NCBI GenBank assembly: GCA_030949705.1 | Contig: JAUZSF010000004.1 | Span: forward strand, 17,501-81,500 | DNA from: Robiginitomaculum sp. | GTDB lineage: Bacteria; Pseudomonadota; Alphaproteobacteria; Caulobacterales; Maricaulaceae | Reading direction: 5' to 3' | DNA length: 64,000 bases | Shown: positions 9,519-17,022 of the stretch, in pieces | How the letters are laid out: each line of letters begins with the position of its first letter | Position numbering within the stretch: the stretch's first letter is position 1 | Notes under the pieces: generated by a model | The model's database searches: none | What the model was told of the DNA's origin: nothing | What the model saw: only the letters and a program-made list of their open reading frames with translations | Program-made: the position numbers and the translations under genes

Positions 9519-9546
9519 AAAGGCCTCGGAATATCCGAGGCCTTTT
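9519..9546. terminator. Bidirectional intrinsic terminator
   Basis: AAAGGCCTCGGA and TCCGAGGCCTTTT form a 12-bp stem around ATA. The stem has A residues on one side and T residues on the other, so it can act in both directions. It lies just after the stop of the orphan gene (plus strand) and would also end a minus-strand transcript starting near 9640. Confidence 0.88.
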
Positions 9547-9640
9547 CACTGGGTGCTCTTAAAATATCCAGACTTGGCTGGAAACCTTTTTCAAGGTGGC
9601 ATGAACTCGCAGCTACCGCTACACCCGTTTGATGCTCACA
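9519..9640 (-). ncRNA. Candidate small structured RNA
   Basis: On the minus strand a sigma70-like promoter (TTGACA at 9669-9674, 16-bp spacer, TATACA at 9647-9652) points into about 120 nt without a coding frame of note. The predicted transcript has a small hairpin ACCTT-GAAA-AAGGT, a second stem CCAG/CTGG, and ends at the strong terminator at 9519-9546. Promoter, structure and terminator together make a plausible sRNA. I do not recognise it as 6S, 4.5S or tmRNA. A short minus-strand frame overlaps but has no good start or domain. Confidence 0.45.
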
Positions 9641-9646
9641 ACCTAG

Positions 9647-9674
9647 TGTATACACCAAACGAACAGATTGTCAA
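9647..9674 (-). promoter_or_regulatory. Sigma70-type promoter for the candidate sRNA
   Basis: The -35 is a perfect TTGACA (minus strand, 9669-9674) and the -10 is TATACA (9647-9652) at 16-bp spacing. There is no protein gene on this strand immediately downstream. Confidence 0.5.
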
Positions 9675-9773
9675 TATTTTAAAAAATTGACATGCAGTTT
9701 GCTGCAAAGCACAGGTTTGTGCATGGAAGAACCATCAAAGATTACCCTGGCATAACTATAATCGCAAAAGCGG

Positions 9774-10187
9774 TTAGGCCTTTTTGCCTTTCTTGGCGCG
9801 GCGGGCGCGGACCTCGGCCATGCCACGTCCCGTTGTACGCTCGGAAATCCGGGCCGCCTTACCGGTCAAGCCGCGCAGATAGTAAAGCTTGGCACGGCGA
9901 ACCTTGCCTTTGCGCTTCACTTCGATGCTTTCCACATTGGGAGAGTATAGTGGGAAGACCCGTTCCACACCTTCACCAAAAGACATTTTGCGCACTGTGA
10001 AGCTCTCGTGAATGCCGCCACCGGAACGGGCAATGCATACCCCTTCAAAGGCTTGCAGACGCTCGCGCGTGCCTTCCTTGATATGCACCTGAACGCGCAG
10101 GGTATCCCCGGCTGAAAAGTCAGGGTGTTTCTTGTCGCCAAGAACCCGTGCGGCTTCTTCGGCTTCGATTTGTTCAATCACGTTCAT
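9774..10187 (-). CDS. rplS: 50S ribosomal protein L19
   Basis: L19 sits at the 30S-50S interface of the ribosome. The 137-residue product has the family core: [57 protein letters not shown] in sequence (residues about 25-80), and [18 protein letters not shown] basic tail of about 20 residues is normal in alphaproteobacteria. It is the last gene of the ffh-rpsP-rimM-trmD-rplS operon, and its start overlaps the trmD stop region by 14 bp. Confidence 0.97.
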   Translation of the reverse strand: MNVIEQIEAEEAARVLGDKKHPDFSAGDTLRVQVHIKEGTRERLQAFEGVCIARSGGGIHESFTVRKMSFGEGVERVFPLYSPNVESIEVKRKGKVRRAKLYYLRGLTGKAARISERTTGRGMAEVRARRAKKGKKA

Positions 10188-10890
10188 TTTCGTTCTCCTT
10201 ACCCGCCGCTCTACCCAAAAGGTCGGGCCGACGCGCCCTGGTTATTTTAATCGCTTCATCGCGGCGCCATTTCGCCACCGCGCCATGGTCACCGGACAAA
10301 AGCACCGGCGGCGTTTCCCGCCCCTCCCAGATACGCGGTCGCGTATAGTGAGGGTATTCGAGAAGTCCGCCTTCGAAACTCTCTTCGTCAGTCGATTCCG
10401 CCGCACCCAATACGCCGGGAAGCAATCTTACACAGGCCTCGATCATGGCCTGTGCCGCCACTTCCCCGCCAGCGAGTACGAAATCGCCGACACTGATTTC
10501 CACCATTTCGCGCGCTTCGATGACCCGTTGGTCCAGTCCTTCAAAGCGGCCGCAAAACAGCACCAGCCCCGGACCAGCAGCATACTCACGCACCATGGCC
10601 TGAGTCAGCGGCTTGCCCCGCGGGCTTAGATAGATCAACGGGCGACCCTTAAGGTCCACCGCATCCATCGCCGCCGCCGCCACATCCGGGCGCAGCACCA
10701 TACCAGGGCCGCCGCCAGCAGGCGTGTCGTCAACGGAGGCGTGCTTATGATGGGAAAATGACCGAATGTCCAGCGTTTCTAGCTGCCATTTTTTCTGCGT
10801 TAATGCCCGGCCGATCAAAGACGCCCCCAAAACCCCTGGAAAGGCGTCCGGATAAAGGGTTAAAACCGTTGCTGTAAAGGGCGCGCTCAT
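10174..10890 (-). CDS. trmD: tRNA (guanine-N1-)-methyltransferase
   Basis: TrmD methylates G37 in tRNAs read with a G at position 36, using S-adenosylmethionine, and prevents +1 frameshifting. The 238-residue SPOUT-fold protein shows TLYPDAFPG, the conserved [16 protein letters not shown], the SAM-binding trefoil knot ([34 protein letters not shown]), and the C-terminal [10 protein letters not shown] and [17 protein letters not shown]. The start overlaps the rimM stop by ATGA, indicating translational coupling. Confidence 0.97.
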   Translation of the reverse strand: MSAPFTATVLTLYPDAFPGVLGASLIGRALTQKKWQLETLDIRSFSHHKHASVDDTPAGGGPGMVLRPDVAAAAMDAVDLKGRPLIYLSPRGKPLTQAMVREYAAGPGLVLFCGRFEGLDQRVIEAREMVEISVGDFVLAGGEVAAQAMIEACVRLLPGVLGAAESTDEESFEGGLLEYPHYTRPRIWEGRETPPVLLSGDHGAVAKWRRDEAIKITRARRPDLLGRAAGKENENERD

Positions 10891-11447
10891 GGCTGCCCCC
10901 CTGCATCGCTCGTGTCCTCTTTGTCGTCCAAAAAGAAGGTTTCGGCCCCCTGTAAAACCACTTTGCCCCCGGCAATATCCACAAGGGGAACATGGGCGCG
11001 GGTAAAGGGAAGGTTCCAGCTGCCATCCACGCCGGGGGTGTCGATGATCTCCAACAGGTCAGAGGCCCCATAATTGACCACCGCCTTGATCCGCCCCAGG
11101 GGGGCACCGTTTTGATCCTCGACCCGCAGACCCAGAAGGTCAGACTGATAAAAGTCATCCTCGTTCAGTTCGGCAAATTTCTCACGCAAGGCATACAGCT
11201 TGGTGGACTTTTTCGCCTCGGCTTCCTCGCGGGTGCTGACCTCATCGGCAAAAACCGCCAGGCCGCCCTTGATCTTGCGCGCCGCCTTGATGTGCAGGAT
11301 CGGTTTGCCATCCTTGTCCACAAAGGGGGCATAATCCAGACAGGCCGCCGGGTTTTCGGTAAAGGATTTCAGACGCACCTCTCCACGCACGCCAAAGGCA
11401 CCGGCAATGGCGGCCACCAGAATGGGTTTTTGATCAGGCTTGGGCAT
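10887..11447 (-). CDS. rimM: Ribosome maturation factor RimM
   Basis: RimM binds S19 and assists 30S head assembly. The 186-residue product starts [29 protein letters not shown], where GxxGVRGE marks the N-terminal beta-barrel. A PRC-barrel follows with [30 protein letters not shown] and [16 protein letters not shown]. The open frame continues 96 bp upstream, but that part reads through an intergenic palindrome (11456-11540), so the internal ATG at 11447 is the better start. It is coupled to trmD by a 4-bp overlap. Confidence 0.94.
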   Translation of the reverse strand: MPKPDQKPILVAAIAGAFGVRGEVRLKSFTENPAACLDYAPFVDKDGKPILHIKAARKIKGGLAVFADEVSTREEAEAKKSTKLYALREKFAELNEDDFYQSDLLGLRVEDQNGAPLGRIKAVVNYGASDLLEIIDTPGVDGSWNLPFTRAHVPLVDIAGGKVVLQGAETFFLDDKEDTSDAGGQP

Positions 11448-11455
11448 GGGCAAAT

Positions 11456-11540
11456 CCCCCCATCCTTCGACAAGCTCGGGATGAGGCCTGTGTGTTTTCA
11501 TGCCCCCCTCATGCTGAGCCTGTCGAAGCACGAGGGGGGA
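11456..11540. repeat. Intergenic palindrome between rpsP and rimM
   Basis: CCTTCGACAAGCTCGG (left arm) and GAGCCTGTCGAAG (right arm) face each other across about 25 bp. Such CTTCGACA/TGTCGAAG palindromes are common extragenic repeats in alphaproteobacteria. Here one is inserted inside an essential translation operon. Confidence 0.75.
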
Positions 11541-11552
11541 CACGGTTACAAC

Positions 11553-11987
11553 TTAACTGTCAGCAGCATCTTCGGCTTTGGCATCTTCCGGGCTAGGGGC
11601 TTCCTCAGCAGGGGCTTCTTCTTTGGGCGCTTCGGCAGCTTCCTTCAAAGCGGCCGCTTTTTCAGCTTTTTCTTCGGCACGTTCCAGCGCCTTGGCATGT
11701 GGCTTGCCTTTATTGGGATTATTGCCATGTTCCCATTTAATCAGGCCTTCGGCGGCCAGAAAACGGGCAACACGATCGGTCGGTTGCGCACCCTGATCCA
11801 GCCAGTATTTGGCCCGTTCCAGATCGATTTTGATCCGGTCATCATGATCTTTGGGCAAAAGCGGATTATGGGTGCCGATCTTTTCGATATAGCGGCCATC
11901 GCGAGGGGCGCGCACATCGGCAATCACGATGCGGTAATAGGGACGTTTCTTGGACCCACCACGGGCCAGACGAATTTTAACAGCCAT
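11553..11987 (-). CDS. rpsP: 30S ribosomal protein S16
   Basis: S16 is an early 30S assembly protein. The first 85 residues are canonical ([45 protein letters not shown]). They are followed by an unusually long Lys-, Ala- and Glu-rich tail of about 50 residues that is probably disordered. Such tails are frequent in alphaproteobacterial S16. The gene follows ffh by 41 bp and is separated from rimM by a palindromic repeat. Confidence 0.97.
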   Translation of the reverse strand: MAVKIRLARGGSKKRPYYRIVIADVRAPRDGRYIEKIGTHNPLLPKDHDDRIKIDLERAKYWLDQGAQPTDRVARFLAAEGLIKWEHGNNPNKGKPHAKALERAEEKAEKAAALKEAAEAPKEEAPAEEAPSPEDAKAEDAADS

Positions 11988-12028
11988 TTTTCAATTCCTT
12001 ATTTTGGCAATTTCAATATTCACTAAAC

Positions 12029-13515
12029 TCATTTCTTTTTGGGCAAACCGGGCAATCCGCCGGTCGGCCCAGGAAGGCCCGGCAAGCCACCGCCCCCCAA
12101 ATCCTTCAAGGCATTGGGGTCCATGCCGCCCGGCGGCATGCCCATACCTCCCATACCGGGGGGCATTCCGCCGCCCATGCCCCCAAGGGCGTTCATCATG
12201 CCCTTGCGGCCACCGCGGCCCATTTTCTTCATCATGCCGGCCATTTGCTTGTGCATTTTCAAGAGTTGATTGACCTGCGGCACGCCGGTACCGGAACCGG
12301 CGGCAATGCGTTTTTTGCGTGAAGCCTTGATGATGGCCGGCTTGGCGCGTTCCAACCGCGTCATGGACGAGATAATGGCCTCTTGTTGTTTGAACACGCG
12401 GTCATCCATGTCCATGCCAGCCATTTGTTTTTTGATTTTGCCCATGCCCGGCAACATGCCCAGAATGGACTGCATGCCACCCATTTTCTGAAGCTGCTGT
12501 AATTGTTCGGCCAGATCGTCCAGGTCGAACTCGCCCTTTTTCATCTTGGCGGCCATACGCTCCGCCTTCTCGGCGTCCAGCGTTTCGGCAGCTTTTTCCA
12601 CCAGGGAAACCACATCGCCCTGGCCCAGAATGCGACCGGCTATGCGCTTGGCATCAAAATTATCCAGCCCGTCGAGCTTTTCCGAAACCCCCAACAGTTT
12701 TACCGGCAGGCCGGTTACCGCGCGCATGGACAATGCCGCCCCGCCCCGCGCATCGCCGTCCATACGGGTCAGCACCAGGCCGGTCAGCGGCAGACGTTCA
12801 TGAAAACGCTGTGCTGTTTCCACCGCATCCTGCCCGGTCAGCGCATCAGCCACCAACAGCGTTTCGGCGGGCTTGGCAATGTCGGCAATGGCCGAGGCCT
12901 CGTTCATCAACTCTTCGTCGATCGAGGTGCGCCCGGCAGTATCCAGAATGACCACATCATAACCGCCAAGGCGCGCCGCATTCATGGCGCGCGCGGCAAT
13001 ATCGGTGGCGGTTTGCCCTTCGATAATGGGCAAGAAGCCGACATCAGCCTGTTTGGATAGCTGTTCCAATTGCTGCATGGCGGCGGGGCGACGGGTATCG
13101 AGCGAGGCCAGCAGGACCTTTTTATTTTCACGTTTTTTCAAACGCAAGGCGATCTTAGCCGCCGTGGTGGTTTACCCGAGCCTTGCAGGCCGGTCATCAA
13201 GATGGCCACCGGCGGCGCGGCGTGCAGATTAATCGGTTGGGTTTCCTCGCCCCCGCCCAGCATTTCAATCAGGCCGTCATGGACGATCTTGATCACCTGC
13301 TGGCCCGGGGTGACCGAGCGCAGCACCTTGTCGCCCACCGCCTCGGTCTGCACCTTGGCGATGAAGTCTTTTACCACCGGCAGCGCGACATCGGCTTCCA
13401 GCAGCGCCACGCGCACCTCGCGCATAGCCGCGCGCACGTCTTTCTCGCTTAGGGCTCCCCGGCCGGTAAGCTTGTCAAAGACGCCGCCAAGGCGATCGCT
13501 AAGGGCTTCAAACAT
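12029..13515 (-). CDS. ffh: Signal recognition particle protein Ffh (frameshifted in this sequence)
   Basis: Ffh is the SRP GTPase that, with 4.5S RNA, targets nascent membrane proteins to FtsY. The N domain and the P-loop GLQGSGK are read in one frame up to about 13171. There the frame runs out (GSGKPPRRLRSPCV) while the rest, from LRLKKRENKKVLLASLDTRRPAA through DTAGRTSIDEELMNE, DALTGQDAVE, the closing LTRMDGDARGGAALS and the Met-rich M domain, continues in the next frame. Adding one A to the AAA at 13171-13173 (minus strand) restores GSGKTTTAAKIALRLKK and a protein of about 495 residues. Ffh is essential, so a base-calling or assembly error is the simplest explanation. First gene of the ribosomal operon. 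Confidence 0.93.
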
Positions 13516-13708
13516 GCGTGCTCCTCATGAGCCGTGAAAAAGAGCACAACGCCAAACGCCCCGCTGAGCGAGTCTTCGCCGGGCGGGGTGCCTCGCCTGC
13601 CTCCCCCCCGGATCAGGTCCGGCTGTGCAGGTAAAGCGTACAGAAGCGCTGTACGGATTGAAGCTGCGTATAGAGGGGTGGAACGTATGAGTCAATTGGG
13701 GGTTTTCC

Positions 13709-13743
13709 TCCTCTCCCATTGGGAGAGGATCGAGGTGAGGGGG
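13709..13743. repeat. Palindromic repeat family B (copy 3)
   Basis: CCTCTCCC, ATT and GGGAGAGG are followed by ATCGAGGTGAGGGGG. Hairpin and tail match the element at 586-620, 13 kb away. Confidence 0.7.
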
Positions 13744-13842
13744 CCATGCTTCACAATGTAGACCTCTGTCTAATCCTTATAGCCAGCACCCCTCATCCCA
13801 ACCTTCTCCCACAGGGAGAAGCAGCTAGAACGTTTTTACGGT

Positions 13843-13884
13843 CCTCATCCTGAGGTGCGACCGTAAGGGAGCCTCGAAGGATGG
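13843..13884. repeat. Dispersed repeat family A (copy)
   Basis: CCTCATCCTGAGGTGCGA, CCGTAAGG, then GAGCCTCGAAGGATGG. Its reverse complement matches 375-415 with only a few differences, mostly in the central loop. Confidence 0.72.
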
Positions 13885-13953
13885 AGGTGCACAGAGAATA
13901 AATTTAGCATGGATCCTCCGATCAAACCGGAGGATCACAGGAAAAGAACAGCC

Positions 13954-14760
13954 TTACCCCGCCTGATCCTCATACACCCTTGCCACCATTTCTTTGAGTA
14001 ATTTCAGCGCCACCGCGGCGGTCATATTATTTACGTCCCGGTCCGGGTTCAGCTCGACAATATCGCCGCCAATGAGCGGGCCGGGCAGCGCGCGAAGTAT
14101 GCCCAGCACGTCGCGCACGGTCAGGCCGCCCGGTTCATGATGCGATACCCCCGGGGCAAAGGCCGGGTCCAGCCCATCCAGATCAATGGTGAGATAGGTC
14201 GGTCCGGTGGGCAGGTGTTCAGACAAAACCGGCATTTGGGCGGGGGTAATGACGCGCACATCATATTTATCGATCTGTGCCTGTTGCACTGCATTGATGG
14301 TGCGAATGCCGATCTGGATCAGGGAGGAAAGGCGCCCATTTTCCATCAAACGCGCCATGGGCGAAGCATGAGAATGGGGATTGCCGTCAAAATCCGGATA
14401 AAGGTCCGGGTGCGCATCAATATGCACCAGATGCGGCAGTTGATGACCGGCGCGGGTCAGCCCTTCGATCACTGGCCAGGTGACAAAATGATCCCCGCCC
14501 AGAAACACCGCCGGCCCCTCTGCAAAGGCAGCTTTTGAGGCCATGGCGATACGTTCAAAATCGCCGGGATTTTCCTCTATATCCACATCACCGGCATCGT
14601 GAAAAACACGCGGGTCTGACAGGTCCGTGCCATCCTCGGCGCAAAGATTGCTCATACCCGAGTGCAGCGCACCGCGGATCGCCGCCGGGGCCTTTGCCGG
14701 GCCGCGCCAATGCGATGAATTGCAATCCGTGGGCAAGCCGATCAGCGTTACGGGGGGCAT
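13954..14760 (-). CDS. Ureohydrolase (agmatinase/arginase family)
   Basis: A binuclear manganese hydrolase of 268 residues that releases urea from a guanidino substrate such as agmatine or arginine. The metal ligands are all visible: LGGDHFVTWP, HIDAHPDLYPD and YLTIDLDGLDPAFAPGVSHHEPGG, and the last Asp pair and SHHEPGG fit the family signature. Overall length is slightly short. EHLPTGPTYLTIDLDGL and the missing typical N-terminal extension do not settle agmatinase against arginase or formiminoglutamase, so the substrate is left open. It is followed 17 bp downstream by the methyltransferase gene? In transcription order the methyltransferase (14778-15431) lies upstream, probably in the same operon. 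Confidence 0.86.
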   Translation of the reverse strand: MPPVTLIGLPTDCNSSHWRGPAKAPAAIRGALHSGMSNLCAEDGTDLSDPRVFHDAGDVDIEENPGDFERIAMASKAAFAEGPAVFLGGDHFVTWPVIEGLTRAGHQLPHLVHIDAHPDLYPDFDGNPHSHASPMARLMENGRLSSLIQIGIRTINAVQQAQIDKYDVRVITPAQMPVLSEHLPTGPTYLTIDLDGLDPAFAPGVSHHEPGGLTVRDVLGILRALPGPLIGGDIVELNPDRDVNNMTAAVALKLLKEMVARVYEDQAG

Positions 14761-14777
14761 GGGTGTGCCTTTTCAGA

Positions 14778-15431
14778 TCAAGAGGTTGTTTTTCTGGCCA
14801 CCAGCACTTCGGAGGGCACACCATAGGAGATAATTGTCTGACTATATACCGTTTGCCATATCCCGGGGTTAACTAAAGGGGCCAGGCTTATGGGGCGGCA
14901 ACCGCCGACGATTTTGGGACTAAGGGCATAAAGGCCGCTCCACAGGGATTGCACCAGACGGGAAACGGGCGTGGTGCCATAGGTCAGACAGGCCAGCAGG
15001 ATCAACCCGCCCGGCAATAATACCCGATGAGCTTCGTCCATCAGGGTTTGGGCATCGTCTTCAGATAACAGATCCAGCACATAAGTGGCGATGAAACGGT
15101 CGGCGCTTTGGTCCTGCATAGGGAGTTTGGGCGAACCATCGCTTTGTATACACGTCACGCGATCTTTGAATTTTTCTGTGTTTTTCTTGCAAAGTTCAAT
15201 CATCGTCTGGCTGATATCCATGCCGGTATATTGGCACGTATCGGGCACGTATTCCGCTAACAAGGTGGCGGCCAGCCGGCCCGTACCACAGCCAAATTCA
15301 ACCACTGACCTTGCCGTGGCGAACCCGCCATGGTGGATCAGGCTTTGCAGGGCAGCGGCCTCATAAAACTGTTTGTCCTGTTTTTGCCCAAAGGCATCAT
15401 AGAATTTTCTGATCTGGGCGTGGTTCAGCAT
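14778..15431 (-). CDS. Class I SAM-dependent methyltransferase
   Basis: A soluble methyltransferase of 217 residues with a Rossmann core: motif I VVEFGCGTGRLAATLL, then YTGMDISQTMIEL, IQSDGSPKLPMQDQSADRF (motif II region) and EAHRVLLPGGLILLACL, all of the Methyltransf_11/25 type. Substrate is not readable; the layout is similar to ubiquinone/menaquinone-type and small-molecule methyltransferases. It lies between a GFA-like gene (1 bp upstream) and the ureohydrolase gene (17 bp downstream), all on the minus strand, so the three are probably cotranscribed. Confidence 0.85.
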   Translation of the reverse strand: MLNHAQIRKFYDAFGQKQDKQFYEAAALQSLIHHGGFATARSVVEFGCGTGRLAATLLAEYVPDTCQYTGMDISQTMIELCKKNTEKFKDRVTCIQSDGSPKLPMQDQSADRFIATYVLDLLSEDDAQTLMDEAHRVLLPGGLILLACLTYGTTPVSRLVQSLWSGLYALSPKIVGGCRPISLAPLVNPGIWQTVYSQTIISYGVPSEVLVARKTTS

Positions 15432-15432
15432 A

Positions 15433-15918
15433 TCACTGACCCCGCAATGCCCTCAGCCGCGCCAGGCTCTCTTTGGGCCAAAGTTCGCGCCGGTCATAAA
15501 ATTCTTCCCGGACCGGCACGCCCTCGCCCAGTACCACCCAGGGCTGCTTGGTCGAGGTAAAGATATGCACATCGGGCGAAATACCGTGGCCCGCATCCAG
15601 CGTACCAACGCGCACAAAGGCGATCTGTTCACCCAGACCCGGATAATGACTATAAAGCGCCACCTGACAATGCGGACAGCGGGCAATTACCTGGCCCCTG
15701 CCCGATGCCGATGGGGTGTGGACCAGCGCCACCCGCCCCTTGATCAGTTCCAGCCGGTCGGTCTCCACCATGGCGTTCAGCGCAAAGGCGCTGCCGGTTT
15801 CGCGCTGGCACCAGGTGCAATGGCAACAATGGGTAAAGAGCGGCGCGCCCCGCAGGATGTATCGCACGCCGCCGCAGGCACAACCGCCTTCACGCTTTAT
15901 CGTTTTGCCCATGCCCAA
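15433..15918 (-). CDS. GFA/CENP-V family zinc protein
   Basis: A 161-residue protein of the Gfa fold, named after glutathione-dependent formaldehyde-activating enzyme, though most members have no proven reaction. The zinc ligands are clear: CACGGVRYIL near residue 13, THCCHCTWCQRETGSAFALNAMVE at about 32-55, and ARCPHCQVALYSHYP around residue 95. A sequence after it (HIFTSTKQPWV) also follows the family pattern. It is probably cotranscribed with the two downstream genes. A formaldehyde role is not supported by context here. Confidence 0.85.
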   Translation of the reverse strand: MGMGKTIKREGGCACGGVRYILRGAPLFTHCCHCTWCQRETGSAFALNAMVETDRLELIKGRVALVHTPSASGRGQVIARCPHCQVALYSHYPGLGEQIAFVRVGTLDAGHGISPDVHIFTSTKQPWVVLGEGVPVREEFYDRRELWPKESLARLRALRGQ

Positions 15919-15954
15919 ATTCTGAGCCCAGGGCCGCCTCTGGTCAAGAAGGTC

Positions 15955-16674
15955 TTAGAATGATTTTGACAAACCAATCACCACAACGCCGCTGCCAGTG
16001 ACTCCGGCCAGGCGATAGGCATCATGATAACGCAGATCAATATCATAGCCCGAAAGGGTATAGGTAATGCCGATATTGATATCGGCGTAAGAATCGCCGC
16101 CCTTGGCCTTTTGGTAAAAATCCTGCTGGCCATAACCGGCGCTTAGCGACCAATTGTCATTTACCGCCCAGCTGGCATCCAGGGTCAGATAGCCGGCCTC
16201 GCCGGTATTGCCATAAAAGTCCGGTGAATAGGCATAGGACGCGCCCAGGGTCAGTGGCCCCATGGTTTTGCTGGCCCCGCCATGAAATTCGACAAAGTTC
16301 TGCCCCTTGGGGCTGTCCGGGTACAGATAGGCCAAAATGCCAAAATCAAAATCCAGCCCGGCATAGCTGGGAGAGTAATCCGCATAAACGTCCAGCTCCA
16401 TGGTGGTGGCGTCGTTGAAATCGACGCTCGATCCCCACACCCCGGCCGAAAGCACACCGGCGGCGACATCAAAACCGCCCGAAATGGCCGGACCGCCATT
16501 GGTTTGCGAAATGCCACGATAAATATAGTCAGAGGACAGCGTCACATTGGCGCTGGTCTCGATCTCCTGGGCCGCAACCCAGAATGGCGCCCCAAGACTA
16601 AGTGTGAGTACGACTATACCCGTACGAATTGAGCGAGAAACAAAAGTGGAAGTGCAGGTCAAAATAATCTCCAT
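15955..16674 (-). CDS. TorF-family putative porin (outer membrane beta-barrel)
   Basis: A predicted outer-membrane protein of 239 residues. A signal peptide (hydrophobic run ending SLGAPFWVAAQE, cleavage probably after AAQ or AWVAA) is followed by SANVTLSSDYIYRGISQTNGGPAISGGFDV, the hallmark of the TorF/TIGR02001 family, and repeated alternating beta-strands. The last residue is Phe (VVIGLSKSF), as expected for barrel insertion. I chose the ATG at 16674 because the upstream in-frame part is Arg/Lys-rich and unlike a signal peptide. The transported compound is unknown. Confidence 0.87.
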   Translation of the reverse strand: MEIILTCTSTFVSRSIRTGIVVLTLSLGAPFWVAAQEIETSANVTLSSDYIYRGISQTNGGPAISGGFDVAAGVLSAGVWGSSVDFNDATTMELDVYADYSPSYAGLDFDFGILAYLYPDSPKGQNFVEFHGGASKTMGPLTLGASYAYSPDFYGNTGEAGYLTLDASWAVNDNWSLSAGYGQQDFYQKAKGGDSYADINIGITYTLSGYDIDLRYHDAYRLAGVTGSGVVVIGLSKSF

Positions 16675-16730
16675 AGGGTAAAACAAACAAGCCAATGCGG
16701 GCCCGCCTTTGCATACTTTTGGAAATTTCC

Positions 16731-16773
16731 CCCGGTCGGGCACAGGGCCAGACCTGACCGGGCGAGCTTTTTT
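16731..16773. other. Hairpin followed by a T run
   Basis: CCCGGTCGGG and CCTGACCGGG pair with one mismatch, followed by CGAGCTTTTTT on the plus strand. It resembles an intrinsic terminator, but no plus-strand gene precedes it. It sits in the upstream region of the porin gene, so it may be a 5' leader structure for the minus-strand message. Confidence 0.35.
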
Positions 16774-16938
16774 ATCTCGCGCCAGACCCCTTTGGTTTAC
16801 GGATGATTGTCGCCTTTCCCGATGCCAGATCACTTAAATACGGCCTTTTACACTGTGCTGCCCAAGGATTAGGCGCGCCGTGCCACCATCTGACGCACGC
16901 AGGCCGTGCAAGACTGAAATAGGGGCATGATAAAAACA

Positions 16939-16959
16939 AAAGTGAACACTGTTCACTTT
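16939..16959. promoter_or_regulatory. Perfect 21-bp palindromic operator
   Basis: AAAGTGAACA, a central C, then TGTTCACTTT: the 10-bp arms are exact. The size and symmetry are typical of TetR-family operators. It lies 63 bp before the ferritin-like start codon, and TATTATTATGCTATAGGAT downstream supplies a plausible -10. A repressor bound here would block that promoter. No TetR gene is in the window nearby. Confidence 0.75.
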
Positions 16960-17022
16960 TATATTATTATGCTATAGGATACGCAAAGATCGATCAGCGA
17001 TCAGTTAAGGGAGATAAGAAAC

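Larger units (their letters stand above)
13516..13953. other. Gene-free spacer with three dispersed repeats
   Basis: I see no gene here. The half next to ffh is GC-rich and presumably carries the ffh promoter. I looked for the 4.5S RNA apical loop (GGTCAGGTCCGGAAGGAAGC) and it is absent. The other half holds two family B elements (13709-13743 and a degenerate one at 13791-13821) and a family A element (13843-13884). Confidence 0.55.

Noticed and set aside
9404-9658. 84-codon minus-strand frame overlapping the orphan gene
   Set aside because: It covers the terminator and the candidate sRNA and starts inside the -10 region of that promoter, so it could not be translated from that transcript.
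13138-13515. Ffh as two separate genes
   Set aside because: The two parts are the N and C portions of one GTPase joined exactly at the P-loop; one inserted base restores the standard protein.
13516-13953. 4.5S (SRP) RNA next to ffh
   Set aside because: A CAGGTCCGG string is present near 13615 but the rest of the conserved apical loop (GGAAGGAAGC) is missing.
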